From the NCBI GenBank assembly GCA_009760855.2, contig WPIO01000017.1, positions 5,056,501 through 5,120,500 of the forward strand: a stretch of DNA of 64,000 bases. The letters run 5' to 3'. This stretch comes from Cristatella mucedo (taxonomy: Eukaryota > Bryozoa > Phylactolaemata > Cristatellidae). The translations under genes were made by a program, and so were the position numbers. The notes beneath the pieces were generated by a model. That model was not told where the DNA came from. It made no database searches and saw nothing but the letters and a program-made list of their open reading frames with translations. Below, in pieces: positions 10,561-24,200 of the stretch (within the stretch, counting starts at the first letter, position 1; the number at the start of each line of letters is the position of its first letter).

Positions 10561-12174
10561 CGGATTTAGAAGAGCGCCGGCGCTCTTCGGTTGGTGGCAA
10601 CCAATTAATAGTGACTTTCCGTGAGAATAGCGTTGCCGTTAGCGGAAGCGAAATATTTGCCTATGGCTGTCACTGTGCGTACTTTTAGGAACTGCTTTTT
10701 CCCCGGACCCGGAAAAAAGAAGAAGACTGAAAGATATTTTCCACTCGCTTGTGGTTGCGGTCGGCACTGCAAAGTAAAAGTTGAGACTGGATGCTTCAGC
10801 AGCCTCCATAATGTAGCGGCAGAATACTTTTGCGGCTATCACTTCGCTTGCAGCAGGCAAGAAAGAATTGTATTCTTGGGGTTCTTACGTAAGCACGCAG
10901 GTCAAAAGCGCGCCAACAAATGCGCGCAAAAAAATAATTCAATGATTGCTGATATTCACTATTAGATTTTTTTATCAGAGGAAATAAATATTAGGTAGAG
11001 TTAAAATATGTAAAATGCAGTATTTGCAATTTCAAACAGTATCGCCATTTTTTAATAATGGCCATCCTATCGTATGTTAATTCAAATAATTTTCAATCCA
11101 ATCGTTATACAGTATTCTTAACCGTCACAGTTCGCGGTTCACAAGTCATACAAAACTACTAAACCAGAGATTAACTTAACTTAACTTTTATGTTGTGCAT
11201 GGATAAACGTTGAACTGACCCAAAAGCCCCGCCATGGCTTGGCTCCTCCATACCTAGCTTAACTGCTGCACCAGCTTCAGCCTCTTCGAGCCCTCAAGTC
11301 GTGTATGCACAATAAACTAGGTGCTCCATTCCTCCGCTTAGAGGCCGTTGGCGACAGAAGCTTTAGCTCTGCAGGTCCTAGACTGTGGAACTCGCTTCCA
11401 CAATTCTTACGCAACGACAACTACTCTCCTTCTGCCGACTATGGCTCATCTTTTTCAGCGGTCCTGAGCTGCTACTTCTACGCTACTCACTACCTCAACT
11501 GCTCTCCTGACTCTGCTATGCCTCCCACTTTCTCTTTGTTGCGTGAGACGAAGTCTGTTGTTTGTCTACCGAAAGCCGCTTAGGCCATGAGTGCGTTATA
11601 CAAAACTCTCCTGCGCATCACCCACTTGGTCTTTATGACTTTATCTAGTTACAGATGGAGATGCATTACATTGCATAGTGCTTGAGGATAGAGAGGATTT
11701 ACAAAATCAAGTTTTTACGAATCGCAAACAATTAAATTGGTAGAAAAAATGAGATCGACGCACATTCTAAGTTTTATTCAAAATGCGTACACAGGTGGCT
11801 TAAAAGCTCCGGAGAGGGGTAATTTCAGCCTCCTAAGGTCAATTTCTATTTCCCGAGGATGAGCCCAGCATTCTCACCGGCGCCGGATGACCAGCTTGGG
11901 GGGGCCAAGTGGGCGGAAGTTGAGTGAGGAGGTAATAATAACATGCCCAGCGTCTAAACTATGGTGCTGGCTGTCGTTCACCAACTTTGGGAAACTTTTT
12001 CATGCCTTCTTCTTTCTCTAAAACAAAATTTAGAACTTCTTAAAAGCTCAGATAATGTTAGCATGAGGAAAACGGTGAAACGTCGTTCATTCCTACGGTC
12101 ACTCATAAGTGGAACCATTGTGGCGTCCATTTCATAGCAACCGCAAGCTCCCTTCACGTGTCGTTTCCACTTGC
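10470..12174. other. Intergenic interval between AARSD1 and MINDY4 (head-to-head)
   Basis: The genes diverge from this 1.7-kb interval, which should hold both promoters. It contains a poly(C) run (10525-10537), unassigned AT-rich sequence and a LINE B copy at 11205-11676. No other coding exon was recognised. Confidence 0.6.
11205..11676 (+). mobile_element. LINE family B fragment
   Basis: It reads [20 protein letters not shown] and [18 protein letters not shown], then the family tail with ATTAC repeats. It is 5'-truncated, with an in-frame stop upstream. Confidence 0.85.
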
Positions 12175-12231
12175 ATGGCTTTGCCCGAGCGAATTGCCGC
12201 GCTCGTAGTTAGGGAGTACCTACAGAGCAAG
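12175..12231 (+). CDS. MINDY4: MINDY4 exon 1
   Basis: ATG at 12175; codons 1-19 form the first LisH helix (IAALVVREYLQSK). Donor GTATAG, phase 0. This start was chosen because family members begin a few residues before this helix. Confidence 0.88.
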
Positions 12232-15200
12232 GTATAGCTCACTGAAAGCCCTCTTTTATACTTTTTTTTATGCCTAATTAAGACGACAGCCAGCTGAGGC
12301 GCCCACCTAATCGCTGCCCCTGGTCGCCTGAACGCTCACTTTCTTGCAGGGCTATTCGACAACGCTGAGTGCTTTTGAGAGCGAGGCCAGGGTTTCACCC
12401 TCAGCAAGGTCGCGTGATTCGGAATACCTAACGAAGCAGTTAAATATTGAAAAGCTAGTTCGAAGAAACGAGGTCAGTCAGCTCGTTTCCCCGGCCTGGT
12501 GCTCCAGCTGTCTACCTAATCCTGACTCAACGAGCGCGTGGTGACTTGTTTCAGAAGGAAATATCACCGCTTGCAGCAATACTCGAGGTTATCTTGAAAT
12601 ACTTCGTTGATCGCTCACCAGTGGAAGCACAGGCCAACCAGGGCCTCCCACTGATTCATATGGAGCCTTCTACTTCGTGGGATGCTTTCCCTGCTTCAAA
12701 GGATTTGCCGCAACGGAGGCAGAGGCATCAGTTTCCAAGTGGTAATTGCCCCTTAATTGTTGCAGTGTAGCAAAATCTTCGCAGATTTTCGTTCTGTCTG
12801 ATACCAGTTCTCCGCGTATATACGGTGTATAGATCACGATGTGCGTATTGCGAAACGATGTTTCGACAGCTGACAATGGTGATGTAACGTATCTCGGTCT
12901 GTATCTCTAACTCCGCAAAATCACAAGGCCCAACTAGAAATGATACGCAGCAGACTTTTCGGAGAGTTAAACTGTGTGCAGGTCATGGTTTGTGTAGTAC
13001 GGATTGCCGTTTCGCCAGCTGAAACCTATGATTGCATACTCTGCAAGCTGAGAATATGGAGATATGGAGGGTGCTATTGTTGCTTCAATTCGCATTGAGC
13101 AGTATTGAAGCAGAAGTTAACATGCAGACGGTTTAGAAATTGCATTGGGTGAATTCTTTTACTTAGCGATTCTCTTTCGGCGACTCGCTGTCCAATTAAA
13201 ATGCCGATAGTGTCAAACAGATATTTTCCCATCTCTCCTATGCTGACGATGTACCTCTGGGGTACCGAATCTGAAGAGATAAGCATGATATATTAAGGGT
13301 ATGATGACTGCCGGTCTTTATACTAGCTTTGTATGGTTTGTCTTTAGATAATGGCAAACGGAATATTGAGAGATAGCACGGCTCAAGGTATACTTCAGGT
13401 CGATGATAAAGTATAGCACGATGAAGAGGTTACACTTGGCTATTGGCTCTTTAAGAAGCCCTCTCCATGCCAACAGCGCAAGATTCAGTACAGAAAATGA
13501 CCCACACCATAATGCTGGCTTTGTGAGGACAAGTTCGTCCATATAGTATTGTGGGGGTAGCATTATTGAATGGTGCTTATCGAGGTCACCAGCGATCTTC
13601 TGACCATAAACTTGAAGGTGCTCAGCAGTAGCCCTAGACGTTCCAGTGTCAGCAAAGCAGCAGCAAATGAGCCAGAACAGCGGGCAGCAGTAGCAGCATG
13701 CATATGTGTGTGTGCACGTGCATATGCATGTATGTGTGTGCGTGCGTGTGCGCGCGCTCGTGTGTTTGTGTGTGTGTACATTGGCATGTATGATATTAAG
13801 CAGGAATTGTGAAATGTCATCTGTTTATGAGAGTAAAAATGTAATGATTGCCTAATTTTATTAGCGTTAGGCTGAAGAAACTATTTTCAAAGATTGCCTC
13901 TCCAATATTGTGTTAGGCACACGTTTACTTTTAACGCCCATATTGACCTTTCTGAATGCACACCGTATAAGCTCGGAGAAATAAGACACGGGGTCCTCAA
14001 ATGCATCCGAGTGCCAATTGTATTTAAGAAGGAAAATGCATTTGTGATTGCCCACTGTGGCTGTTGTCATAGGCGGGATCAGAAGTAGCAGGTAAATAAA
14101 AACAAATGCATCTCCATCTATAACTCTTGTATAGACACAGAGACTATGAGGATGCTTTGAAGAAGAGTTTTCTATAGCCCACTCAAAGCCCAAGTTGCTT
14201 TCGGTACACTTGCACTAGCTCCAACGCCGAAACAAAGAGAACGTGAGAAGTATAGCTGAGTCTGGAGGGCAATCAAGGAAGCAAATAGCATAGAAGTAGC
14301 TGCTCGGGACGGCTGGAAAGGGTTTGCCACAGTCGGCTGCAGGAGAGTAGATGTAATTGCGTAAGAATTCTGGAAGTGAGTTCCACAGGCTAGGATCTGC
14401 AAAGCAAAACTTCTGTCGCCAATCATATTTAGGCTGAGGAATGCAATAGCTAATTTATTTTTCCATATAGGATATGGAGGCACAAGGAAGCTGAAATTGG
14501 TTCAGCAGTTCTGAGTGAGCATCATTCCTAATATCTGCCGGCACACCTCAATCTCCAGCTCTCCGAGTGCACACTGCTGCAAGCATTGTGGACGTCAGGC
14601 TGTTCCTCTATGGCAAGCCAGCTTGCAGTGGCCCCTTATATGCCCTACGGCATTAGTGCTCACAGAAAGGCTAATTCTGTACTTTACCATCGTGTCCCTT
14701 AAGCCTGCCCTGCTATTACTTCCGGTTCTCACCCAACAGTGTGAACACACGACAGTGCGCCGAGCAATTGGAGAAGCCGGTCTCATCGATATCGTAGATT
14801 TCAGCCGCCCGCAGCCACCTCTTTACTCTTCTAGCTGCGGGCGATATGATATGCTGCGGGCGATATGCTGCTGTATGAGGTACTCAGTGCAGTTGGCGAT
14901 GACTGTTCCCCTCTCTCCCGTGCAGCCTCGCCGACTGGAGTGGAGCACAGCGGATGGCTTTGATAACACGGATCTCCGATACTACTAAGCATTACGAATA
15001 AGCCTTATACTAGCTAGGCGTGGCTAGCCCTTCTGCAAGCAACACCGTGTCTTGACTTGACGCGTAGTTTGAGTGCATCGTCACCGTGATGACTTTCCCC
15101 AAGTGACAGGCAGCTTGTACTGCCTGCTGATCTGCATTCGTTTGACCAGTGCTTCTTCTAGTTTTTCGAACTGCTCTGCCCTCGACGAATTGACGGTCGC

Positions 15201-18200
15201 AGGTGCATATTTGCTTGACGCTGGTCTCAATTGACAAGCGGTTCCGCTTCCAGAGGTGTGTGCACCGTGTGCTTCTTCAACGAGGGCTCATGCTAGGGTA
15301 CTGCTCGCAAAGCTGGGGAAGCCTGCCTCGTTGTCACCGGTGCTTCTGCTCACCTTCGACCCATGCTACTTGGCCTAGCTATTCATGACATGCCCTGCCT
15401 GGATGTGGGTGCTTCAGCTGACTTCCACGAGGTGTGATATGCTTGATGTCAGCCGAGAGTCTAGGTGAGCTGCAAGCAGACGATTAAATCGACCACATCT
15501 GCTATTTTTCCACGTGGGTGATAGCAAAGAGGAGAATGGAGTGCCAGAACCGGCCATAAGAATGGTAAAACATATCAGAAAGCTCACCCCGAGAAAGTGA
15601 TGCATCTTGGGAGAAGATCGTGGGCAAGAGGATTTGCTCACATCTGGCTCTAGCCCTAGCAAATAGGCTTCACGAAGCGACAGATGCTGCTATCATCGCT
15701 CTAGGTCTGGACTCTTAATGGCATTGCTTCGGGCCAACTGCCTGAGTACTTGCAAGGTGGCACTAGTCTAGCTTACGAATGATCAGTCTTCTACTGCCTT
15801 TGATCAGCTGCTTGATCTCTTTTTGATGCTATGAAAGAAGCCATTGTATGTAAGCATGGCCGGCTACGGCTGGTAGGCAGAGCAGCTTGTCTGCTTTTCA
15901 CACTTGGCCTTCACTTTCATCGACTGTTCTAGCCTCTGGGAAGGCAGATCTGTTGGTTTTGGAGGACGACATTGAGAGCGACACGATAGCTGGTACCGGC
16001 AGGTCTAATTTATTGCAAAAGGTTGCAAGCATTGAGGAATCGTTCAAGGCACGACGGTCGACCAGCAAAGATGGACCTAGCCAACAAATCAAATCGGCAA
16101 TGTCAGGGAGCAGTTCAAATGACTTGCAGGTAATGAGACCGTATCAACTGTGGTGTGCATGTTCAGTTACGTTGCTAAGCCAAGTGGAAGCTAGCTACAC
16201 AGCAGTCGCATGCTCAATTGTGCACCCTATGTTAGCCTTAAGCTGGCAAGTTGAATTCAAGATCTCAATTACATGCAGTGACCCTTGCTGACGATTTGAA
16301 AGAATTAATTGAATCGTCAAATCTGAGCACAATTAAGTGGCATCATTAATAAGAAAGCACCTTGTTATCGTGCCTGCTTATTCTAGGCTGTCAGAATGAG
16401 CAAGTTTCCCCAACATATTACCTGGCAACAGAGAAACGCCGGGAGTCGTTCGGCAGCAGGACAAAAGGGCTACACCAGAGTGATCAGGCATCAGAATGTT
16501 TAGGGCCTTTTACGAGCCAGCCACGATATGAAACCCTTTGCTTTGGCCAACAATGTTTGTTATTGTCAGCTTCTTTTACCAGTGGCAGAAGTTAACACTC
16601 AGAATAAGTTACTCCTCCGCAAGTGATGCGACCCTGTGAGATACAGTTGTACTTTGGCTTTTAAAGCAGCCCAAGTTGGATGCTCCAGTGACACGAATGC
16701 ATGTTGTATTCCTGTACATAGACAGCCGAGTCCTTCCAACCCGAGCATTCGATGGGGTAACTTCGAATATCCTGCCGATGTGAAAATCCCTTCTCTCATA
16801 CTTCGTCTATCTAGCTATCTATCTATCTATCTAGCCTTCTGACTTTAGATTCTCTTAAATTAAGTACCGTACGGTGTGTGCTGCAAGGGAAGGATGATCG
16901 CCACCAGCTGTTGTCCACCGTTCAAATGGCTGCCGACTGGCCATCGAGCAACAATGTGCTTTGATGACCGACAGTGAGATGGCATTGAGGAGAACGATGC
17001 AGGTATTCAACACGATGCACAGTTTACTATTCAGACTAGTTTCTGAAGAGCTCTGTTGCTGCAATGGTTTGGTGGCTTGTCTTGTGCAAGCTTATGACAG
17101 AAACATAATTTCATGTTCTCAGCAGCTATTTTAGTGTTCGGATGGCCTTGGCCATTTAATAAACTGGGCATAGGAGGCAGAATCATCTGGATTGACAGAT
17201 GAAGCCTAATTGCCACCGAATTGGTGGGATTATTTCGCGACTGTTGACAGGACTGCTGATTAGGCCAAGCCTTCAGGTCTAGTATAGCATTACTAGTCCA
17301 TAATTGATCGTTTGATAAGTTCCAGTGTGAATATTCTCAGTGCCACGAGTGATATCACATCAAAGCATCTCGTGATTGATACCATTCTCTAGGCTGGAGG
17401 CAATAAAAAAAATTCCGGATGCGAGACTACGTCTGCAAAATATTGTTTCTACAGCACCAGAGGAGCAGCAAATAATCATAATCACCTGGTGCTGAAAATC
17501 CTAAGGAACCGAGCTGACCGTATCTTCTATTGGCTCTACACCAATGATGCTCTGTGGCTGGCCAACAACCGGACCAACTAGAGTATATTTAGTGTAAATG
17601 AATGTAATGCATCTCCGTCAGTAACTCCACAAAGTCATAAAGACCATGTGGGTGTTACGCAGGAGAGTTTTGTATAGCGCACTCACAGCCTAAGCGGCTT
17701 TCGGTACGCATTCGGTAGCCAACAGACTTCGTCTCACGCAACAAAGAGAGAGTGGGAAGCATAGCAGAGTCAGGAGAGCAGTTGAGGTAGTGAGTAGCAT
17801 AGAAGTAGCAGTTCAGGACAGCTGAAAAAGATGTGCCATAGTCGGCAGTTGGAGAGTAGATGTATTTACATATATATGTGTGTGTGTATAAACATATGTA
17901 TACACATAGATATCTGTGTATATGAAAACGGTATAAAAAATTCCTGTATATTTAGGAACAAAAATTGACCTTCAAAAAGCCCCATGACGATTCACAAAGA
18001 AGATCGTCATTGCAACAGGGGGATGCCTTCAACGATGTTGAGGATAACGTCACTTTTCGCCAGAATGTAGGCGACCAATCTCTGCCACACACACAGGAGC
18101 TGGGAGACTCTGCCCTGCTGCTAATGCGAGCGCCATCCAGAGGCAGAGGTCATCGACCAAGAGAAGCATCAGAAGTCGAACGACCTTCTTCCACGGCTGC

Positions 18201-21200
18201 CATCCACAGCAGCTATGACCTTCTTTGTGAAGACTCCGGTGAGTGAAGCCTGTCGTGCAGGTATGGCTGCTGCTGTTCAAGAAGGCAAAGCAGCCGGTGG
18301 GTGCTCTTGCAGCAGCGCATTCGAAATGACTTGTAGACGTCCACAGCGGTGCAGCAAGTGCTCAGAACCAACTTGCTATCAATAGCCCGAAGCTGACAGC
18401 TCTGACGGTCCACCAGGAGCGCAGGTGATCGACATCGGCGATCAGGCGATCGAATTTCTTAGGCTGCCTGAAGGAGCTGAACAGCACGAGTAATCACTCG
18501 GTCACCGTATGCACGCTCCGTTTTTTACGCAGCAATCCCGCAGCATGCAGTAAGGACGAGCCACAGCCAGTGGCAGCAGCTGGAGCCATTGCCATCACTC
18601 GTCTCGCGTCTCCCGCTCTGCCTACTCCCTGGATGGTCTCCGGTAAGACAGACGGCTTCCCTGCTGCCGTGTCGCCCATATCGCCAGCAGGCCTCGCTGC
18701 GAACTCGAGGCCCATCAGCGTGCAGACGGCCGTGGTACGTGTGCAGCTTCGGCTCGAAGCTCGAATTCTGCGCAGCCCGAGCGCCGTCTGTCGGCGCACT
18801 CTCGTCGCCGCATCTCTCAGATCACTGCGCCGCTCTTGCGGCGCCATGTGAGATGACCTTGCAGCCAAAGCTCGGCTTTCAGGAGCTGAAAAAAGTGGCT
18901 CTCGGCTCGGCTCTGTGCGTCTTTCCGGAGCACTGGATGGTGCAGGCGCTCTGCTTTTCGGACGTTCCGCCGCTGGAGTACGGGCTGGCGTGCTCTGCCG
19001 AGGAGCTCGGTCCGCTGCTCGCCGCCGTGCAGGCACTGCTGCTGCTCGAGATGCTGTTCGGCACGCAGACCGATGCAGCAGCAGCAGCAGCAGGAGAGCG
19101 AGCACGGTGTGCGGTAGCGCGCGAGCGGCACCGCGAGTGGAGTGGCGCCGCGAGCCGCTGGCTGCAATCATCTAGCTATGTGCGGCTCCTTGCTCGCGAT
19201 GTGCTAGAATGTGCTAGAAATGTGCGGCTCCCCTCGCTCGCGGAGTGCGATTCCGGCCCAGCAAGCTGGGCTCGTTGCCGCACCATTGGTCGGCAGCAGC
19301 CTGCAGCAGCGGTGAGCAGCCGAGCTCGGTGGCAGGCAGGGGCTCGCTCGACCCTACGCCACTGCTCAATGCCACCCGCTCGTTTCTAGGCGTCTGAGGC
19401 CGAAGACGAAGGAGGAACGCGTGCAACTGCTTGTGCAGTGCCTCGCCAGGGCACTATGGCGCGCCGGCGGCGAGAAGCAAGCAACGCTAGCGCTGTAAGA
19501 GGCTCGCCACTCTGCTCAGCCACTGGACTGAGCCAGCTGCTGGCAAAGCACGGGTTCAGCCGCTTAGGTTGCCGCCGTTGCTTAGGCGGCAACCTAAGCC
19601 GAGCGACCGGCAGCATGCAGCATGCAGCTGCTGGCTGTCTCTCTGTGCTCTGGAGATACGCATGCACGTGACGCCTATTGGTATGGCCTATGGGTGCGGC
19701 GCCTAGGCAATTCTTTGTCTCAGCACGACGTACGCATCCTGTTGGCAGAGAAGCCGAGCTATTGGATGCTCAAAAGTATTTCTGAACTTTCAGGCCGTGC
19801 CATCAAAATGCCATCAGTGGAGGCGGGCGGTACAAAGCCGACGGCATAACGGAACAGGTCGGTGTCGGCAATTAGAGTGGCGTTTTCTCCCCTTTCATCC
19901 AGGATCGCAGCTTTTTATTCATTCTGTCGTTGCATCCCGATATTGTGCACCACTGCTTGGACCTTTGCCACAGGACTTTTATTTTCTTGTAATTTCAAAC
20001 TGGCTACTGGCTCCCATTTCTTGGATCCTAAGCGTTCAGTCTCATGAGCAGGACGTAGGATTACTGCAGGTTGGTCGTTCGGGCACGTGGCAGACACAGA
20101 CAGCCGCCAGCCTGGTCACTAGTCTGACCGACCATACGAGTATGCGAGCCTGCGAAGCTACCCGTGTGTGCGTGACCCAGCGTCTCAAGTCAATGGGGTG
20201 CCTAGGTGGGTAGCACGTGACATCAAGCGTGCACACAAGTGTTGCACGCTCAGTGTCGTCACGTGAGGTCAAAGCAGCACCGAGGAAGGATCGACCAAGG
20301 ATTGATCAAGCCAAGGGGGGGGGGCTTTCCAGCAGATTTTAATTCTAGGATGCACTAAGAGCCAGTAGGAATGCTTGAACGCTCAGTGCTCTATTTGACA
20401 CAATCATTGCCGTACGTCATGACGTTGCTAGGATGCAAAGAGATGCCTGACAGACACGTGACAGCTCCATGGGTGCCCGGCGTCTGCAGACATGGACTTT
20501 GGCCTACTGTATAGTTTAGGCCAGGGTCTCAGCCAGAGCGAGAGCCAGTTTACTCGTGGGTGGCTGCTGTGCAGCTACCCTTCGCTCGGTTTCCTAGATG
20601 CCTGTCTGTGCTGACGTCAGTAGCAGTCCTCAGCGTGACCACGATGGCCAGAGCAAACCACTGCTTCGGGAGACCTGCGGCTTGAAACCCACCCCACGTC
20701 CCCTTACTTTTGCATTGCCGCGAAGTGTTTAGACTCGGTGAGACCTGTCTACATGGCTACTTGTTACAGCTGGCTTTGCTCAGCTTTGACACAAGGGAGG
20801 AACTGACTGCTGCGCTGCAGATGCACGTCGATGTGGTAAGTAGCTCTATTTTAGTATCCTTCTACACTCCGTCACCTCTGAATAGTAACATCTCGCACAA
20901 GGTTACAGCAGTTTTTTTTTATTGCATTTCCATGCGTAGTGAAGGCAGCATGTGGCGCTTCACATACGACACGAGCATACTACCTCGGCCTAACCTTGGT
21001 CGCGCGAGCACCTTACTCACTGGGCCAAACCCGTGCAGCAGTGCAGTAAAGCCTGAGTCACCAGTGACTCAAGTCGCGAATGGTGGAAGGGTGCCGTCAC
21101 ACCTTACTCATTGACACAAGTTCAGGACACCCGCAGCTGGTTATATGAAATCCTCAGCTGTCCGACTCGCGAGTTACTCGTGCATATCCGGCTGCACAAC

Positions 21201-24200
21201 TTGCGATGCTATTCAAAGGTCCTGTGATTGGATTTCATTGGTTTCCATGAGCTGTGACTTCTCGGTCTGTCGAAATTGCCGAGCCTGTGGAGAACAGCTC
21301 GTCTTTGCCGGGCAATCGACTTCCCGATTTCATTACCCCGACACATGCCACCCATTCTCCATCTTTCGAGGACCTCGCGATATCTTTCTAGGCACTTTAC
21401 AGATGCTGTATAGAAAGCATTATCAAATGATTGGTGGTAACATCCGAAGAATGGGTAGTGGGAAGTCGTCTCTATTGCTTGGGCAGTCGATCCTGCCGCG
21501 TGTAGATTGGCTCTCGTGTTCCAGCTCGAGCTTCGAGCAGAAAATTGAAAAATTCATGCGACCTTCAGTTCAAAATTGTCACGTGCAAGCGAGCTGACAC
21601 GAACGACATGCTGCTCGTTCACCAGCAGTGGCCGTGCAGAGAGAGGTACAAGTCTGACGCTGACCATCGTGTTTTTGGTGGCACTTGCTGCCACTTTGCC
21701 AGCAGTCAGTGCAGTTGCAGCACTTCATACTCGTTAGCACGAGTTTCAGCGATTGAAGGAGCCATGCCACCCAGTGCGCTTTGCAGGTTATATCGCTGCT
21801 CATAAGATAGTTCTAATAGTTCTCTTGCTTGCAGCAATGAGTTATTTTTCGTCAAAAGCATGAAATGATTAAGCTTGTGCACCGCATACGACAGGGAATG
21901 CCTGCCAAATAGCTATGGGCTATTATTTCTTTAGCTCTCCTTTTTTTTTAGCTGCATGGCGATTCCAGCCTTGGTTGGATAAGGGGACAGCAAATCCGGT
22001 TTCATCCGGGCGCCTGGCTCGATTGCTTTAGCTTCTGTGACCATTCCGCATGTCTGTTCAGTTCTTACAGGAAGGCAAGGCAAGTCTCGTCGTTTTGCTC
22101 TACAGCCTCATCCTGTCGCGTGGCATAAGCAGGCAAGTGGCTCCGCACTCGGCGGCGGCTAACTCTGAGCGCTGTCCACGGGGCACTAGGTAGCGCTGCG
22201 GTAGCAGCAGCAGCAGGAGCAGCATGGCAACCTTATGTCTGTTGCTTGCTGTTGCAGAGTGGCCGACGATATTAAGGACGAGTGCAGCAGCCTGCTCGTG
22301 GGCGACGGAGCCACGTGCACCCAGGTAGAGAGCGCCATCTCTCAAGCCTTGTGCGTGGCATGCATCACAATCTCGACGATGCAACTCACGAAAACGATTG
22401 CTTCTGTCGGAAGCGAAACTGTGGGAATAGGCTGTCTCACTTAGTACGGAAACTCTCATCGATCTCTGGCGCCCGCTCTTGCAGAACGTCCTGGGATTAG
22501 TCACTGCAGGCTGCGCGGCGCTGGACGACATTTCGGTGGGACCTGCAGCGGTGGTGGCACAGAGCGGGAGCCAGGCGAGATCTACGCGATCGACTTGCAG
22601 CCGGTTTGACGTCGGATTCCTGTCGCTCGAGGAGCACTACAAGCGATGTCACGTAAGCAGTCCGCGTCTGCTACTGCTGCTGCTCGGCCCTAGACGGGCG
22701 ACCGCGGGTGGCACGCTGCCAGCCGCAAGCAGGCACATGCGTGCACAAAGCTGTCTCGAGAGGGCGAAGACTCGAGGCAGAAGACTGAGCAAGCCGAAGC
22801 GAACCAGAAATGCACCCGACCACCGGCACCTTGCTCGTGGCGGTCTTTGTCGGCCAGGAGATGCCAAGTCAGCGTTACGCAGCAGCAGCAGAAGCAGAAG
22901 CAGCAGCAGCAAAAGCCCCATGCGGTAACAGGCCAGTTGACTGTCTGCTCGACACCGTGCGCGGCACGAAATTTGCAGGTGGGCGCTCGCCTGAAGACGC
23001 CTCGCTATCCGCTCTGGCTCGTGCAGGCGCAGCGCGGCCGCTATGGCGTCCTGTTCTCGACCAAGCACGAGCTGGTCAGCGACTGGAAGGCCGAGCGGCG
23101 CTTCGATCTCTTCTACTACGACGTCGCGGCGCGGCAGGACTGCGAGATACGCTTGACCATCGGTAAGCTCACTCTGGCCTCTTCTCCTCATCCACTCTCT
23201 TTTGTGCCCCAAAAGAAAGTCGGCGGTCAAAGTCTGGTAAGGTAAGCTCTGTCATAACGACGGTTTGCTTGCCTTGCTCTTCGCTATCTTGCCAATTGCC
23301 GTCAGACGGCAGCAGCTGCCGGCTTATGCTCGGTAGCCACATTGCGCTCGCCGGCGCATGAGTTCCGCACTAGACTCGTTGTCGATCGATTGGCCAGCAC
23401 AGCCGACGTCAGAAGGCGGAAGTGGCGGAATGTTCGGATGCCTCGTCGGCTTGACTGGCTGTGACGGGTTTGTTTGCAGGGAGGGAGGGAGGGACGGACG
23501 GAGGAAGAGAGATTCAGCTAGGGCGGGTATAGGAGATGGGTAGGGGAGGCTGGCAGTGCTTACGCTTGCGAAATGCCACTGCTAGCCTCCTGGCCAGCCT
23601 CGTTCTACGTTCTCGTTGTAGACACAACGGGCCAATGCAGCACGGCTTCCAGCGGCGATGACGTAGACGGCGAGGAAGCCACTACGCTGCCGCCGCTCGA
23701 GCTGTGCATCTCCACCAAGTGAGCGGCTCTCTTTCACTCGCTAGCGCCGCTCTGCAGCTTGGCTCGCGAGTCCAGTAGCTTAAAGCCTCGGCCAGCTCGT
23801 TAGAAGCTAGAACCTTCTGGTGGACAGTGTCTCGACGTCGACCTTGGGACTCGTGTGTGCTTTCAGCTTTCGATCGAGTCTGACAGCTGCCAAACTTGCC
23901 ACATTGCTTGCTGCTTTTGCTGGCTGTCACACCGACGTTGACGACTTTGCCCTGCCCTTGACTTGACCTTGCACCCCCCCCCCCAGTCAAGCAACCAGGC
24001 AGCACAGCACTGCAAGACTGTGTCCATTGTGGTGTCCCGTGTCCATTGTGGTGTCCCGTGTCCGTGGCACCACATCGCCGGCACTTGCTGTCTTTCTCCA
24101 CTGAGACGATGTCAGGCCAAGGCTAGCAAGTTCGCGCAGCACGGACCACTGATGCCGCGAGAACTTGGGCTTTAAGTCCACCGTGACGCTTACATTACAA

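Larger units (their letters stand above)
12742..15932. other. MINDY4 intron 3
   Basis: 3.2 kb with a LINE B tail (12883-12935), a TG-rich microsatellite (13700-13780) and a diverged LINE B copy (14100-14481). Nothing else is recognised. Confidence 0.8.
16130..17955. other. MINDY4 intron 4
   Basis: 1.8 kb holding a (CTAT)n microsatellite (16805-16834) and a LINE B copy (17603-17861). The remainder is unassigned. Confidence 0.7.

Noticed and set aside
12132-12145. RFX X-box upstream of MINDY4
   Set aside because: Only one half-site (the complement of TAGCAACC) is present; no second half at proper spacing.
18865-18882. Longer form of MINDY4 exon 8 starting after the AG at 18864
   Set aside because: It keeps frame but inserts six residues into a segment that otherwise aligns without a gap to MINDY4; the downstream acceptor fits better.
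18494-19171. 225-codon minus-strand open frame
   Set aside because: It is the antisense shadow of MINDY4 exons 6-8; Arg/Ala-rich composition only.
22649-23230. 193-codon minus-strand open frame
   Set aside because: Antisense to MINDY4 exon 15, with CAG-repeat-derived Leu runs.
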